From contig CAMOSN010000008.1 of NCBI GenBank assembly GCA_946624935.1, positions 1 to 37,215 on the forward strand: a stretch of DNA of 37,215 bases, read 5' to 3'. This DNA is from an uncultured Lachnospiraceae bacterium. GTDB lineage: Bacteria > Bacillota > Clostridia > Lachnospirales > Lachnospiraceae. The stretch's first letter is position 1. Every line of letters starts with the position of its first letter. The notes beneath the pieces were generated by a model. That model made no database searches. It saw only the letters and a program-made list of their open reading frames with translations, and was not told the DNA's origin. Below, one piece after another: positions 24,221-33,098 of this stretch. A program made the position numbers and the translations under genes.

Positions 24221-24222
24221 TT

Positions 24223-26061
24223 TTATTCCACGGTCACGCTCTTGGCGAGGTTTCTGGGCTTGTCTACATCCAGGCCCTTGGCCACTGCCACGTAATAGGC
24301 CAGCAGCTGCAGCGGGATAATGGTGAGGGAAGCTGCGAAATGCGGGTCGATCTTCGGCACATAGAATACGAAGCTTGCACTGTCTTCGATCTTGTAGTTG
24401 CCGTTTACGGTGAACGCTGCCAGATATCCGCCGCGGGATTTTACCTCCACCATGTTGGACAGGGTCTTCTCCACAAGTGCCGGCTGAGTGAGTACTCCGA
24501 TGGTAAGCGTTCCGTTTTCGATCAGGCTGATCGTTCCGTGCTTGAGCTCTCCGGCGCCGTACGCTTCGGAGTGGATGTAGCTGATCTCCTTGAGCTTCAG
24601 GCTGCCCTCCATGCAGGTGGCATAGTCAATGCCTCTGCCGATGAAGAAAATGTCGCGGGCCATGGCATATTTTGCCGCAAACCACTGTATGCGTTCCTCA
24701 TGCTCCATGATCCTGCGAATCTTATCCGGGATAGAACAGAGCTCGTCGATCAGGTTCGCGGCGTCTTCCCCGGAAATGGTCCCCTTTGCCTGTGAAAGTG
24801 CGATGGCAAAGGCATACATGGATACCAGCTGCGCACTGTAGGCCTTGGTCGTTGCAACGGCGATCTCCGGTCCGGCAAGCGTGTAGAATACATGATCGGC
24901 CTCCCGGGCGATGGTGGAACCCACCACGTTTACAATGGCCATGGTCTTCACGCCGGCTGCCTTCGCCTTGCGCAGCCCCTCCAGGGTGTCCGCCGTCTCC
25001 CCTGACTGGGAAATGATGATCGCAAGCGAATGCTCTGCAAAGGGCAGCTCACGGTAGCGGAATTCGGAGGCATACTCCACTCTGACCGGGACCTTGGCCA
25101 GATCCTCAATGATGTACTGGGCGGCAAATCCCACATGCGCCGCCGACCCGCAGGCCACCACATAAATCTGGGTGATCTGCGAAAGCTCCTCCGAGGTGAT
25201 CCCCATGGCATCCAGATTGATCTTCCCGTCCGTCACGGCAGAGTGCAGCGTCTGCTCCACAGCGGTCGGCTGCTCGTGGATCTCCTTCATCATGAAATGC
25301 TCGTAGCCGCCCTTTTCCGCCGCCTCGGCATCCCACTTGATCTCCACGGATTCCTTCGTCACCTGGTCACCGTCCAGATTGAAGAATGCAACCTCTCCGG
25401 CGCGCAGCCTTGCGATCTCCAGATTGTCGATATAATACACATTTCGGGTGTACTGCAGAATCGCCGGTACATCGGATGCGATATAGGAATCCTCCGGGTT
25501 CACCCCGACGATCAGCGGGCTGTCCTTACGCGCCACATAAATCTCCTCGGGAAAATCCCGGAACATGATCGCCAGCGCATAGGAACCGCGCACACGTACC
25601 ATCGTACGATTGATGGCATCCACGGGGCCGATCTTATACTTTTTATAGTAATAATCGATCAGCTTCACCACTACTTCCGTATCGGTTTCCGAGTAAAAGG
25701 TGTAGCCGTTCTTCTGAAGCTTCACCTTCAGCTCCTGATAGTTTTCGATGATCCCGTTGTGCACGCCGACCACATTGCGATCATCCGACATGTGCGGATG
25801 TGCATTATTCTCAGAAGGCTCCCCGTGCGTTGCCCAGCGCGTATGACCGATACCCACACTTCCGGGAATCGCCCGGCCCTCGTCTGTCTTCGACACCAGG
25901 GAGGACAGCCGTCCCTTCGCCTTTACGATCACACTCTCATTTTCGCCATCCCGCACACAGATCCCTGCAGAATCATATCCGCGATATTCCAGCTTCGCCA
26001 GCCCGCCCAGCAGAATCGGCGCCGCACTCTGATGTCCGACATATCCAACAATCCCACACAT
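24223..26061 (-). CDS. glmS: Glutamine--fructose-6-phosphate aminotransferase GlmS
   Basis: Makes glucosamine-6-phosphate from fructose-6-phosphate and glutamine, the entry step to peptidoglycan sugars. The N-terminal glutaminase half starts MCGIVGYVG with the Cys nucleophile, and has GHTRWATHGEP and the HNGIIENY loop. The C-terminal half has two SIS sugar-isomerase domains (IISQSGETADT, FFIGRGIDYATCMEGSLKLKEISYIH) and ends in KSVTVE, as all family members do. The 612-residue length is normal. It follows the LTA synthase-like gene by 24 bases; that leaves no room for the glmS ribozyme usually found before this gene in Firmicutes. Confidence 0.98.
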   Translation of the reverse strand: MCGIVGYVGHQSAAPILLGGLAKLEYRGYDSAGICVRDGENESVIVKAKGRLSSLVSKTDEGRAIPGSVGIGHTRWATHGEPSENNAHPHMSDDRNVVGVHNGIIENYQELKVKLQKNGYTFYSETDTEVVVKLIDYYYKKYKIGPVDAINRTMVRVRGSYALAIMFRDFPEEIYVARKDSPLIVGVNPEDSYIASDVPAILQYTRNVYYIDNLEIARLRAGEVAFFNLDGDQVTKESVEIKWDAEAAEKGGYEHFMMKEIHEQPTAVEQTLHSAVTDGKINLDAMGITSEELSQITQIYVVACGSAAHVGFAAQYIIEDLAKVPVRVEYASEFRYRELPFAEHSLAIIISQSGETADTLEGLRKAKAAGVKTMAIVNVVGSTIAREADHVFYTLAGPEIAVATTKAYSAQLVSMYAFAIALSQAKGTISGEDAANLIDELCSIPDKIRRIMEHEERIQWFAAKYAMARDIFFIGRGIDYATCMEGSLKLKEISYIHSEAYGAGELKHGTISLIENGTLTIGVLTQPALVEKTLSNMVEVKSRGGYLAAFTVNGNYKIEDSASFVFYVPKIDPHFAASLTIIPLQLLAYYVAVAKGLDVDKPRNLAKSVTVE

Positions 26062-26085
26062 ATCGTAAATCTCCTATTTTTTTAT

Positions 26086-28080
26086 TTAAAGCTCTATTGT
26101 ATTGGAACCTTCTCCGAGGATTTCCAGGTTTTCATCGCACTGCGCCACGAATAGGGCTGCAGCATTCTTCGGCATGTCTGCCGCAAGAACCAGTGTGTTG
26201 CGGTCGACGTACTCCGTGTCCAGTATTTTCCCATCGATGACGATCCGGCTGCTTTCATTGAAGCCGTCGCCGGTCACGGTCCACACTCCGTTCTCCTCAC
26301 GGCAGCGCTCCACTGTGATGGGCGCAAGTCCCAGCTTCAGGTCGGACCGCCAGTAGGACCGGTAGGTTCCGTCCTTTCTGCGCTCTACGCCAAGCTCGGA
26401 TGAAAAGGCTTTGTAGATGTAGCCCTGTCCGTACAGCATGTCGTATTCGACCAGATGCATCACATTGGTGTACTCGTCGGTGCCGCCGTACACCCGGTGC
26501 ACCCGCGGCAGAATTCCGTCGGGAATGCCTGCAGCCTCCAGAACGGACGTGGAGAGCTCCTCGGCCTGCAGGTCACGTCGGATCGATTCCGCGCCGACGT
26601 TGCTCCAGATCACATATTCGGTCGCGTACAGGTCGGGCTGCAGAAGGATTTCCTCATCCACCCCCAACGATGGCAGATGATCGCCATAGAGCACCAGAAT
26701 CGCCGGATTCTCCCGCTTTTCCAGATACTCCACGAGTGCACGGATCATCTCATCCACCTCGCGCAGCTGATTGACGTAATACTCCACCGGATAGATGTTC
26801 ACATCCTCCGGCCCGGTCACGGTGATCAGCGGATCCTCAAGGACCTGCTCCGTCGGATATCGTCCGTGGCTCTGCACAGTGATTGCATAGATGAAATCCG
26901 GTCCCTCCGACTGCTCCAGTACATCTGCGATCAGTCCCGTCAGTACCTCATCCTTCGCCCAGTTGGTGGGCGTGTAGGACAGATCATACATATACTCCTC
27001 TGGAACAAAGCGGTTGAAGCCCAGCTGCGAGAACACACCCACCCGATTGTAGAAGGTTCCGGTGTTGTTGTGCAGCACAGTGCTCTCATATCCGCGCGAT
27101 GCCAGTAGGTTCGGGATGGATTCCACCGCAGTGGTGCGCAGCACGGTATTATAAGGATATTCACCGGCACCGAAAAATTCCGTGCTCATGCCCGTGAGAA
27201 TCTCAAACTCCGTGTTCACGGTGCCGGCGCCTACCACCGGTACGTACAGAAAGCCCTCCGGATAATGCTCCTTCAGAGAGCGGAAAAACGGGATCGGGTC
27301 CTCACTGAAGGAAAACTCACTGCGCATGTACATCGGATCGAAGAAGGATTCCAGCTGGATCATAATAATATCCGGCTGATTTTCCTCAGGCCTGGAAACG
27401 ATCGTGCCTCCGTTCTCCTTCAGCGTTTCGGCGATCGCGGACATCTTCCGCGCGGAATAATTATCCGGCTTGCGGATGCCGCTGTGCATCATGCTTTTGA
27501 TAAAGCAGTAGGCAAAGCCGTAATCGTCATAAGCCTCGGCCAGATTCTGAAAATTCTCCGAAAGGGAGCCGGTGCGATTGATCTGCGCAGTGGTGATCCC
27601 CACCCCTGCGCCGCTGATCGCCGCGCCCACAGCAAACATCACAAGGACCTGCTTTACCGTACGCTTCTCCTTTGGAAGCTTCCGAAACAGAATAACGATC
27701 AGCGCCAGCACCGCGGCCACCAGTGCCGCCAGTGCCGCAATGGCAGGCGGCGTGACATAATTTTTCAGGATCAGCATCAGTGCCGGAATCAGTCGGAAAT
27801 CCTCCGCTGAAAACGGTGTCATCCGATAGATCCGGATCACACAGTTGATCGTGCCCAGTGCGACCCAGAAAATTGCAATCAGCGCCTGGAAAAAGCGCCG
27901 CCGCTTCGAAGCGAGCAGCGCAAGGGTCATCGTCAGACTGATAATGAAAAAATTACACAGGAAGTTCAGCGGTGACCTGCGCAGAAAATGAAACGCATCC
28001 GCAAAAGACTGCCTTCCCAGTAATTCCACAATAAAGGTCACAAAAAAGCTATTCAGATAAAGCTTCAACAAAATGAACAT
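26086..28080 (-). CDS. LTA synthase-like sulfatase-fold membrane enzyme
   Basis: Likely a phosphoglycerol or related phospho-alcohol transferase acting outside the membrane on lipoteichoic acid or surface glycans. About five N-terminal membrane helices (to residue 165) precede the extracellular catalytic domain. Catalytic features: metal ligand Glu244 (IQLESFFDP), catalytic Thr287 in GAGTVNTEFE, and the metal pair in YGDHLPSLG. About 85 residues after the catalytic domain (APITVERCREENGVWTVTGD and on) form a beta-rich Ig/IPT-like tail not found in standard LtaS. It lies between a wall hydrolase and glmS on the same strand. AAGGGAG precedes the ATG with a rather long spacer. Confidence 0.85.
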   Translation of the reverse strand: MFILLKLYLNSFFVTFIVELLGRQSFADAFHFLRRSPLNFLCNFFIISLTMTLALLASKRRRFFQALIAIFWVALGTINCVIRIYRMTPFSAEDFRLIPALMLILKNYVTPPAIAALAALVAAVLALIVILFRKLPKEKRTVKQVLVMFAVGAAISGAGVGITTAQINRTGSLSENFQNLAEAYDDYGFAYCFIKSMMHSGIRKPDNYSARKMSAIAETLKENGGTIVSRPEENQPDIIMIQLESFFDPMYMRSEFSFSEDPIPFFRSLKEHYPEGFLYVPVVGAGTVNTEFEILTGMSTEFFGAGEYPYNTVLRTTAVESIPNLLASRGYESTVLHNNTGTFYNRVGVFSQLGFNRFVPEEYMYDLSYTPTNWAKDEVLTGLIADVLEQSEGPDFIYAITVQSHGRYPTEQVLEDPLITVTGPEDVNIYPVEYYVNQLREVDEMIRALVEYLEKRENPAILVLYGDHLPSLGVDEEILLQPDLYATEYVIWSNVGAESIRRDLQAEELSTSVLEAAGIPDGILPRVHRVYGGTDEYTNVMHLVEYDMLYGQGYIYKAFSSELGVERRKDGTYRSYWRSDLKLGLAPITVERCREENGVWTVTGDGFNESSRIVIDGKILDTEYVDRNTLVLAADMPKNAAALFVAQCDENLEILGEGSNTIEL

Positions 28081-28166
28081 TTAGCGAAAACTCCCTTTTC
28101 GGATGATATTCGAACCTTTTGCATTATCCTGTTCCCGACGCATTCTTCCCGCTTCCGATCCGATGA

Positions 28167-29666
28167 TTACTCGCCAAACAGATCCCTCAGCACCTGGGCA
28201 GCACTCATGCTTGCATACCCGTCGGGATCGGACAGCATCGAGGACGGTCCATCCAGATACCAGCGCATCCTGCTGTAGCTGGTGAGGTATTCCTCATCCC
28301 GCCAGATGTGCCGTTCCGTCGTGTTGAATTTCTGATAAGCCGCCGGATAATAATAACGCATGTAGCGGTCGGAAAGAGCGATCGCCTCACTGTCTTTGCT
28401 GCCGCTGCGCGTCGTGGTTCCGGAGATCATCACACCGTTCGGGCTGGAATGCAGCAGCACAACGCTGCCGTCCGAGCACGGCCCGAGCACGATATAGACA
28501 TGCCCCTCCGCCAGACTCATGATATCACCGGGACGATAATCGCCCACGCTGTAATAAGGCGTATAGGATCCCCATCCGTAATTTGCAAAGGTCCGTGCCT
28601 GGAACTCCGCCCCCATCACATAGCCGGAATGTCCGCTGCTGCGGTTGAAGGTATTGTAGATCACCCAGCCCACATAGCCTGAGCAGTCCAGTCCGTTATC
28701 ATTATAGGACGGCATATTCTTGTAATTATAGGAGGCATTCTGCTGATCGAAATAATTCTTCCACTGCCAGTGCACACCGATCGAACGGGTAACCGTATCC
28801 GCAGTTCCCGCAGGAGACCAGCCGCCGCCCCACACATACATCGTAGAACCCACCGGCTTCATCGCTGTCTGCAGCAGCCTTTTGATCGTAGAGCGCTGCA
28901 GGCGGTTTCCGCTGGAATCCACATAAAAGCTGTCCCCGCCGGACGGAGTGGTATCCATGGAAGCAAAATCGGGCCGGTCCACCGATACCAGCGCACCTTC
29001 ACTGTCAAAATAGTAATCCCGCCCGTCGATCGTTTTCTTCCCGGTCACGCGTGCGCCGCCATTGTCCGGATCGAGATAATATCGGCTGTTATTGATCGTG
29101 ACCCATCCAAACGCCTGCTTCCCGGAGGTCTTGAAATAGATGTACTGCTCTTTGCGGTATACCCATCCGGTAATACGCACACAATTCTTGTCAAAGTAAT
29201 AATAATTCGATCCGATTTTCGTATAACCCTTCGCGGCGGCACCGTTTTTATTCTTCCGGAAGTAAAACTTCTTCCCGTCCACCGTGATCCAGCCGGTCCG
29301 GAGTACGCCCTTTTTGGTAAAGCAGTAGGTATATTTTCCGAGCTTTCTCTTTCCCTTATAGGTATTCCCCTTCGATGAAAAGTAATATACCTTTGTACCG
29401 ATCTTCTTCCAGCCGACTGCTTTTGTCCCGTCCGGATACACATATTTGTATTTGGCACCGGATTTTTTGAACTTTCCTCCGTAGGAGACCGGAATCTTCG
29501 AAGCTGAGATCACGCCGCCCGTCACGGTCTTCCCCTTCACGTATGCCTTTTTCGCAAATACCTTCCCGGATGGTGCCACACCCAGGAGCAGTGTCAGCAT
29601 CGCAAGAAGCCCCAGCCTTCCAAGTCGACGAATCATCCCTTCCAGCCTTTCCTTATCCATTTTCAT
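28167..29666 (-). CDS. Secreted NlpC/P60 peptidase with cell-wall-binding repeats
   Basis: Wall-bound peptidoglycan hydrolase. The signal peptide ends near KVFA. Next come about six aromatic repeats of the choline/cell-wall-binding type (GWKKIGTKVYYFSSKG, GWITVDGKKFYFRKNKNG, GYTKIGSNYYYFDKN, GWVTINNSRYYLDPDNGG, KKTIDGRDYYFDSEG). The C-terminal NlpC/P60 domain has the catalytic Cys328 in NGLDCSGYVGW and His389 in AEGHVYIV. The start is uncertain: ATG at 29666 (used) or 29660, both behind GGAGAGGAACGGGAAG. An open frame runs further up to 29789 but lacks a ribosome site. A promoter near 29958 gives an unusually long leader of about 280 bases. Confidence 0.88.
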   Translation of the reverse strand: MKMDKERLEGMIRRLGRLGLLAMLTLLLGVAPSGKVFAKKAYVKGKTVTGGVISASKIPVSYGGKFKKSGAKYKYVYPDGTKAVGWKKIGTKVYYFSSKGNTYKGKRKLGKYTYCFTKKGVLRTGWITVDGKKFYFRKNKNGAAAKGYTKIGSNYYYFDKNCVRITGWVYRKEQYIYFKTSGKQAFGWVTINNSRYYLDPDNGGARVTGKKTIDGRDYYFDSEGALVSVDRPDFASMDTTPSGGDSFYVDSSGNRLQRSTIKRLLQTAMKPVGSTMYVWGGGWSPAGTADTVTRSIGVHWQWKNYFDQQNASYNYKNMPSYNDNGLDCSGYVGWVIYNTFNRSSGHSGYVMGAEFQARTFANYGWGSYTPYYSVGDYRPGDIMSLAEGHVYIVLGPCSDGSVVLLHSSPNGVMISGTTTRSGSKDSEAIALSDRYMRYYYPAAYQKFNTTERHIWRDEEYLTSYSRMRWYLDGPSSMLSDPDGYASMSAAQVLRDLFGE

Positions 29667-29836
29667 CTTCCCGTTCCTCTCCTCCCATCCATCTGCGTAC
29701 CTTACCGGCGGCCTTGTTCCAAGTACATCCTTCTGCCTTCCGGTGCTTCCTTCCCTTCTCTCACAAACGCTGTGTCCACCGGCCGGCACTTAATGCACGG
29801 CGCGATACTTTCCTGTCCAAACATTCCGCTCACGAT

Positions 29837-29890
29837 CATCGGCTGAAAGAACACGCCCGCGCTCATTGGCTGAAAGAATACGCTCCCGCT
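29837..29890. repeat. 27-bp tandem repeat in the NlpC leader
   Basis: Two adjacent 27-base units (CATCGGCTGAAAGAACACG plus 8 bases, and CATTGGCTGAAAGAATACG plus 8 bases) differ at four positions. A third weak copy (CACACGGCAGAAGG) follows. Function unknown. Confidence 0.75.
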
Positions 29891-29957
29891 CACACGGCAG
29901 AAGGTGCTGCCCAGATGAAAAGCAACAATCTCTGGAGCAGCACCCTCCATGGGTTCC

Positions 29958-29987
29958 ATTATAAACGAAGCATCCGCTTTCTGTAAA
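29958..29987 (-). promoter_or_regulatory. Promoter of the NlpC/P60 gene
   Basis: TTTACA (29982-29987) and TATAAT (29958-29963), 18-base spacer, on the minus strand directly after the glmM stop. Confidence 0.7.
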
Positions 29988-29991
29988 CCGT

Positions 29992-31338
29992 TTATGCGAT
30001 ATGACCCTTCGCACGGATCACATCAATGACCGAATCGACGTACTGCTCGCACACCTCATCGCTGCCGGCTTCCACCATCACACGAATCACCGGCTCCGTA
30101 CCACTTTCGCGCACCAGGATCCGGCCCTCGTCTCCCAGCTCGGAAGCAACCTTCGCTACAGCTGCCTGCACGTCCGGATCATTCTGGGCATCGGGCTTGC
30201 TCTTCACCCGCACGTTCTTCAGCACCTGCGGATAGAACACCACCGGCGCAGCCAGTGCGCTCATGGGCTTCTTGGTTGCCAGCATCACTTCCATCAGCTT
30301 CAGACTGGTCAGGATGCCATCACCCGTGGTCTCGTACTTGGAGAAGATGATATGGCCGGACTGCTCTCCGCCGATACGGTGACCATTCTTCACCATGTTC
30401 TCGTACACATACTTGTCGCCGACCTTCGTCTTCTCATATTCGATTCCGACCTTGTCCAGCGCCTTGTACAGTCCGAAATTGCTCATCACGGTGGTGACCA
30501 CCTTATTATTGAGCAGCTTTCCTCTGCCCTTCATATATACCCCGTAAATGTACAGAATATGATCACCGGTGATCACATTGCCCTTTTCATCCACGGCCAG
30601 GCAGCGGTCCGCATCGCCGTCATAGGCAAAGCCTACATCCAGGCCCTTCTCCACGACGAACTTCTGAAGATGCTCGATATGCGTACTGCCGCAGTCGGTA
30701 TTGATATTGTAGCCGTCCGGCTCCGCATTCATCACATAGGTCTTCGCTCCGAGCGCATCAAATACGCCCTTGGCGATCTGCCAGGCTGCGCCGTTGGCCA
30801 CATCCAGACCCACCTTCACATCCTTGAAGGAATAACGGGACATGGAGATCAGATATCCGATATAGCGGTTGCGGCCAGCCACGTAATCGACGGTTCTTCC
30901 GATCTCAATGCCGTCCGCCACCGGAATCTCCACCTTATCATCGATGTATTCCTCGACCTTCAGGATGGTCTCCTCATCCATTTTTTCACCCTTCGAATTG
31001 ATGAGCTTGATGCCATTATCATAGAAGGGATTATGAGAAGCGGAAATCATGATGCCGCAGTCAAAATCATCCACACGGGTAATATAAGCCACGGAGGGAG
31101 TGGTCGTCACGTGCATAATATAGGCATCCGCTCCTGAAGCCATCAGACCTGTACACAGTGCATATTCAAACATGTAGGAAGAACGGCGGGTATCCTTTCC
31201 GATCACAACCTTCGCCTTTTTTCCTTCTCTCTCACCATAATACCAGCCGAGAAAACGACCGATTTTGATCGCATGTTCAAAGGTCAGTGTCTTATTCGCT
31301 TCACCGCGAAAACCATCTGTTCCAAAATACTTTCCCAT
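29992..31338 (-). CDS. glmM: Phosphoglucosamine mutase GlmM
   Basis: Interconverts glucosamine-6-phosphate and glucosamine-1-phosphate, the step after GlmS in UDP-GlcNAc synthesis. The 448-residue protein has MGKYFGTDGFRGEAN at its start, the phosphoserine loop ISASHNPFYDNG (Ser101), the magnesium loop DGDADR, the sugar loop GEQSGH and the phosphate loop RESGTEPVIRVM. All are intact. It follows the beta-helix protein by 34 bases and nagB before that, in one operon. AAGGAG precedes the ATG. Confidence 0.97.
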   Translation of the reverse strand: MGKYFGTDGFRGEANKTLTFEHAIKIGRFLGWYYGEREGKKAKVVIGKDTRRSSYMFEYALCTGLMASGADAYIMHVTTTPSVAYITRVDDFDCGIMISASHNPFYDNGIKLINSKGEKMDEETILKVEEYIDDKVEIPVADGIEIGRTVDYVAGRNRYIGYLISMSRYSFKDVKVGLDVANGAAWQIAKGVFDALGAKTYVMNAEPDGYNINTDCGSTHIEHLQKFVVEKGLDVGFAYDGDADRCLAVDEKGNVITGDHILYIYGVYMKGRGKLLNNKVVTTVMSNFGLYKALDKVGIEYEKTKVGDKYVYENMVKNGHRIGGEQSGHIIFSKYETTGDGILTSLKLMEVMLATKKPMSALAAPVVFYPQVLKNVRVKSKPDAQNDPDVQAAVAKVASELGDEGRILVRESGTEPVIRVMVEAGSDEVCEQYVDSVIDVIRAKGHIA

Positions 31339-31372
31339 AACTCAAAACTCCTTCACCATGTCTGCTTCCCTG

Positions 31373-32032
31373 TCATTCATGCTTCTCGACGATCACGCCG
31401 TTATCCTTGAAGATACTGTTCTCCGGCACTACGCCGCGCACGCAGGAGGTCGGGTAAATATTGCTGTGCCGGCCGATCACGGTACCCGGATTGCACACAC
31501 TGTTGCAGCCCACCTCCACATAATCGCCGAGCATCGCGCCGAACTTTTTGATCCCGGTCTCGATGTGCTCCGTCCCGTTGTGTACCACGACCAGCTTCTT
31601 GTCCGATTTCACATTACTCGTAATGGAACCGGCACCCATATGACTGTAATATCCCAGGATGCTGTCGCCCACGTAGTTGTAATGCGGCGTCTGCACATGA
31701 TCAAACAGGATCACATTCTTCAGTTCCACGGAATTTCCCACCACGCAGTCCGCACCGACCAGCGCTGAGCCGCGGATAAACGCACAGTGGCGGACCTCCG
31801 TGTTCGGACCGATAATACAGGGCGCACCCAGATAAGCCGTGGGGAATACCTTGGCACTCTTGTGGACCCACACGTGCTCCTCCCGCTCCTCATAGTCCTC
31901 TCCCAGAGTGGGGCCAAGCTTCAGGATAAAATCCTTGATTCCCTTCAGTGCTTCCCAGGGATAGGTAAATCCCTCCAGGTAATCCTTTGCAAGCGTGTGC
32001 TCCAGGTCAAATAAATCCTTGATCGTATACAT
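31373..32032 (-). CDS. Left-handed beta-helix (hexapeptide repeat) sugar-nucleotide/acyltransferase-like protein
   Basis: A 219-residue protein made mostly of hexapeptide turns (VFPTAYLGAPCIIGPNTEV, GSALVGADCVVGNSVELK and further turns). It resembles the C-terminal acetyltransferase half of GlmU, including HYNYVGDSILGYYSHMGAGSITSN and GTVIGRHSNIYP. It has no pyrophosphorylase domain. Such proteins are often annotated as UDP-GlcNAc pyrophosphorylase-related. Placed between nagB and glmM, it may acetylate glucosamine-1-phosphate; this is inference. The ATG at 32032 with GGGAGAG 7 bases before it is preferred to 32035 or 32065. Confidence 0.8.
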   Translation of the reverse strand: MYTIKDLFDLEHTLAKDYLEGFTYPWEALKGIKDFILKLGPTLGEDYEEREEHVWVHKSAKVFPTAYLGAPCIIGPNTEVRHCAFIRGSALVGADCVVGNSVELKNVILFDHVQTPHYNYVGDSILGYYSHMGAGSITSNVKSDKKLVVVHNGTEHIETGIKKFGAMLGDYVEVGCNSVCNPGTVIGRHSNIYPTSCVRGVVPENSIFKDNGVIVEKHE

Positions 32033-32110
32033 CATTACTCTCTCCCGATCCTTATATTGAACCACTGTACGAGCGTTCCCGTACCGGTCCGCTTCATAAT
32101 AAACATTCCT

Positions 32111-32899
32111 TTACAGGCGTTCCTTCCGCTCGATGTCCAGGAAATACTTATAGGTGTCCACTGTCAGTTCACCGCAGGCCGGCTCATCGCAGGCAATGAT
32201 CGCCGCCGGATGCAGCTGCAGTGCGGAGCAGGTCCACTTCTGGCTCACGCCGCCCTCAACGGAGGCTGCCAGTGCTCTGGCCTTATTGTGACCGCTGATC
32301 AGAATCAGGACCTCTTTGGAATCCATGACAGTCCCGATGCCGACAGACAGAGCCTGGGCGGGAACCTTCTCCGGATCGTTTTCAAAGAAACGGCCGTTTA
32401 CGATTCTGGTATCCGTTGTAAGATCACGTACACCTGTGCGGGAAGTCAGGCTGGTAAACGGCTCGTTGAATGCCAGATGTCCGTCTACACCGATTCCGCC
32501 GAGGAACAGATCCACACCGCCGTAGGAAGCGATCTTCTCCTCATAGCGTGCACACTCTGCAACCGGATCCTCAGCCATTCCGTTGAGGATATTGATGTTC
32601 TCCGCCGGGATGTCGATATGATTGAAGAAGTTGTCATGCATAAAATACCAGTAGCTCTGGTCATGCTCTCTGGGCAGTCCCAGATACTCATCCATGTTGA
32701 AGGTCACCACATTTTTGAAGGTGATCTCCCCGGCCTTATTCATTCTGGCCAGCTCCTGGTACACACCGATCGGTGAAGATCCGGTAGGCAGGCCCAGCAC
32801 AAACGGACGGTCTTCCTTGTGTGCTTTGATCTTTTTTGCAATATAATTGGCTGCCCACTGACACATTTTGCTGTAATTATCCTGAATGACAACTCTCAT
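32111..32899 (-). CDS. nagB: Glucosamine-6-phosphate deaminase NagB
   Basis: Converts glucosamine-6-phosphate to fructose-6-phosphate and ammonia, the reverse of the GlmS direction. The 262-residue protein has [15 protein letters not shown], the NMDEYLGL active-site segment, [14 protein letters not shown] and [11 protein letters not shown], all typical. The start at 32899 follows GGGAGGAAAGAAA; an open frame continuing to 32989 runs through a leader hairpin and is not likely translated. First gene of the nagB-beta helix-glmM operon, with its own promoter and a possible attenuator. Confidence 0.97.
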   Translation of the reverse strand: MRVVIQDNYSKMCQWAANYIAKKIKAHKEDRPFVLGLPTGSSPIGVYQELARMNKAGEITFKNVVTFNMDEYLGLPREHDQSYWYFMHDNFFNHIDIPAENINILNGMAEDPVAECARYEEKIASYGGVDLFLGGIGVDGHLAFNEPFTSLTSRTGVRDLTTDTRIVNGRFFENDPEKVPAQALSVGIGTVMDSKEVLILISGHNKARALAASVEGGVSQKWTCSALQLHPAAIIACDEPACGELTVDTYKYFLDIERKERL

Positions 32900-32938
32900 T
32901 TTCTTTCCTCCCTTAAAAAACCTGCAAATAAAACCTCT

Positions 32939-32981
32939 AAAAACTGCAACCGCACAAAACGACCCTTCGGTTTTGCGGTTG
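32939..32981 (-). terminator. Terminator/attenuator hairpin in the nagB leader
   Basis: CAACCGCAAAAC and its partner GTTTTG-CGGTTG (32947-32981, one bulge) are followed after 3 bases by TTTTT (32939-32943) on the minus strand. It lies between the nagB promoter and nagB, so it can either end the fucose-kinase transcript or attenuate nagB. Confidence 0.6.
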
Positions 32982-33028
32982 AGCAGCACAATACTGTCCG
33001 TTCAGGTACAATATCGCTATCCTACCTA

Positions 33029-33057
33029 TTTATAAAGTATTATCTTTCAAGATTCAA
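33029..33057 (-). promoter_or_regulatory. Promoter of the nagB operon
   Basis: TTGAAT (33052-33057) and TATAAA (33029-33034), 17-base spacer, minus strand. The leader would be about 120 bases. Confidence 0.65.
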
Positions 33058-33098
33058 GAAAAATTTCACATTTATGGCTGCTCCGTCATATAAAGCCC

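Noticed and set aside
24121..24222. Looked for a SAM riboswitch or T-box before metQ
   Set aside because: The promoter is about 30 bases from the start and nothing resembling either element is present.
25030..26154. Plus-strand frame opposite glmS
   Set aside because: Entirely antisense to a full-length, well-conserved glmS.
29702..29959. Minus-strand frame upstream of the NlpC/P60 gene with a 9-residue repeat
   Set aside because: The repeat is explained by the 27-bp DNA duplication; no domain is recognised. It overlaps the leader of the downstream gene.
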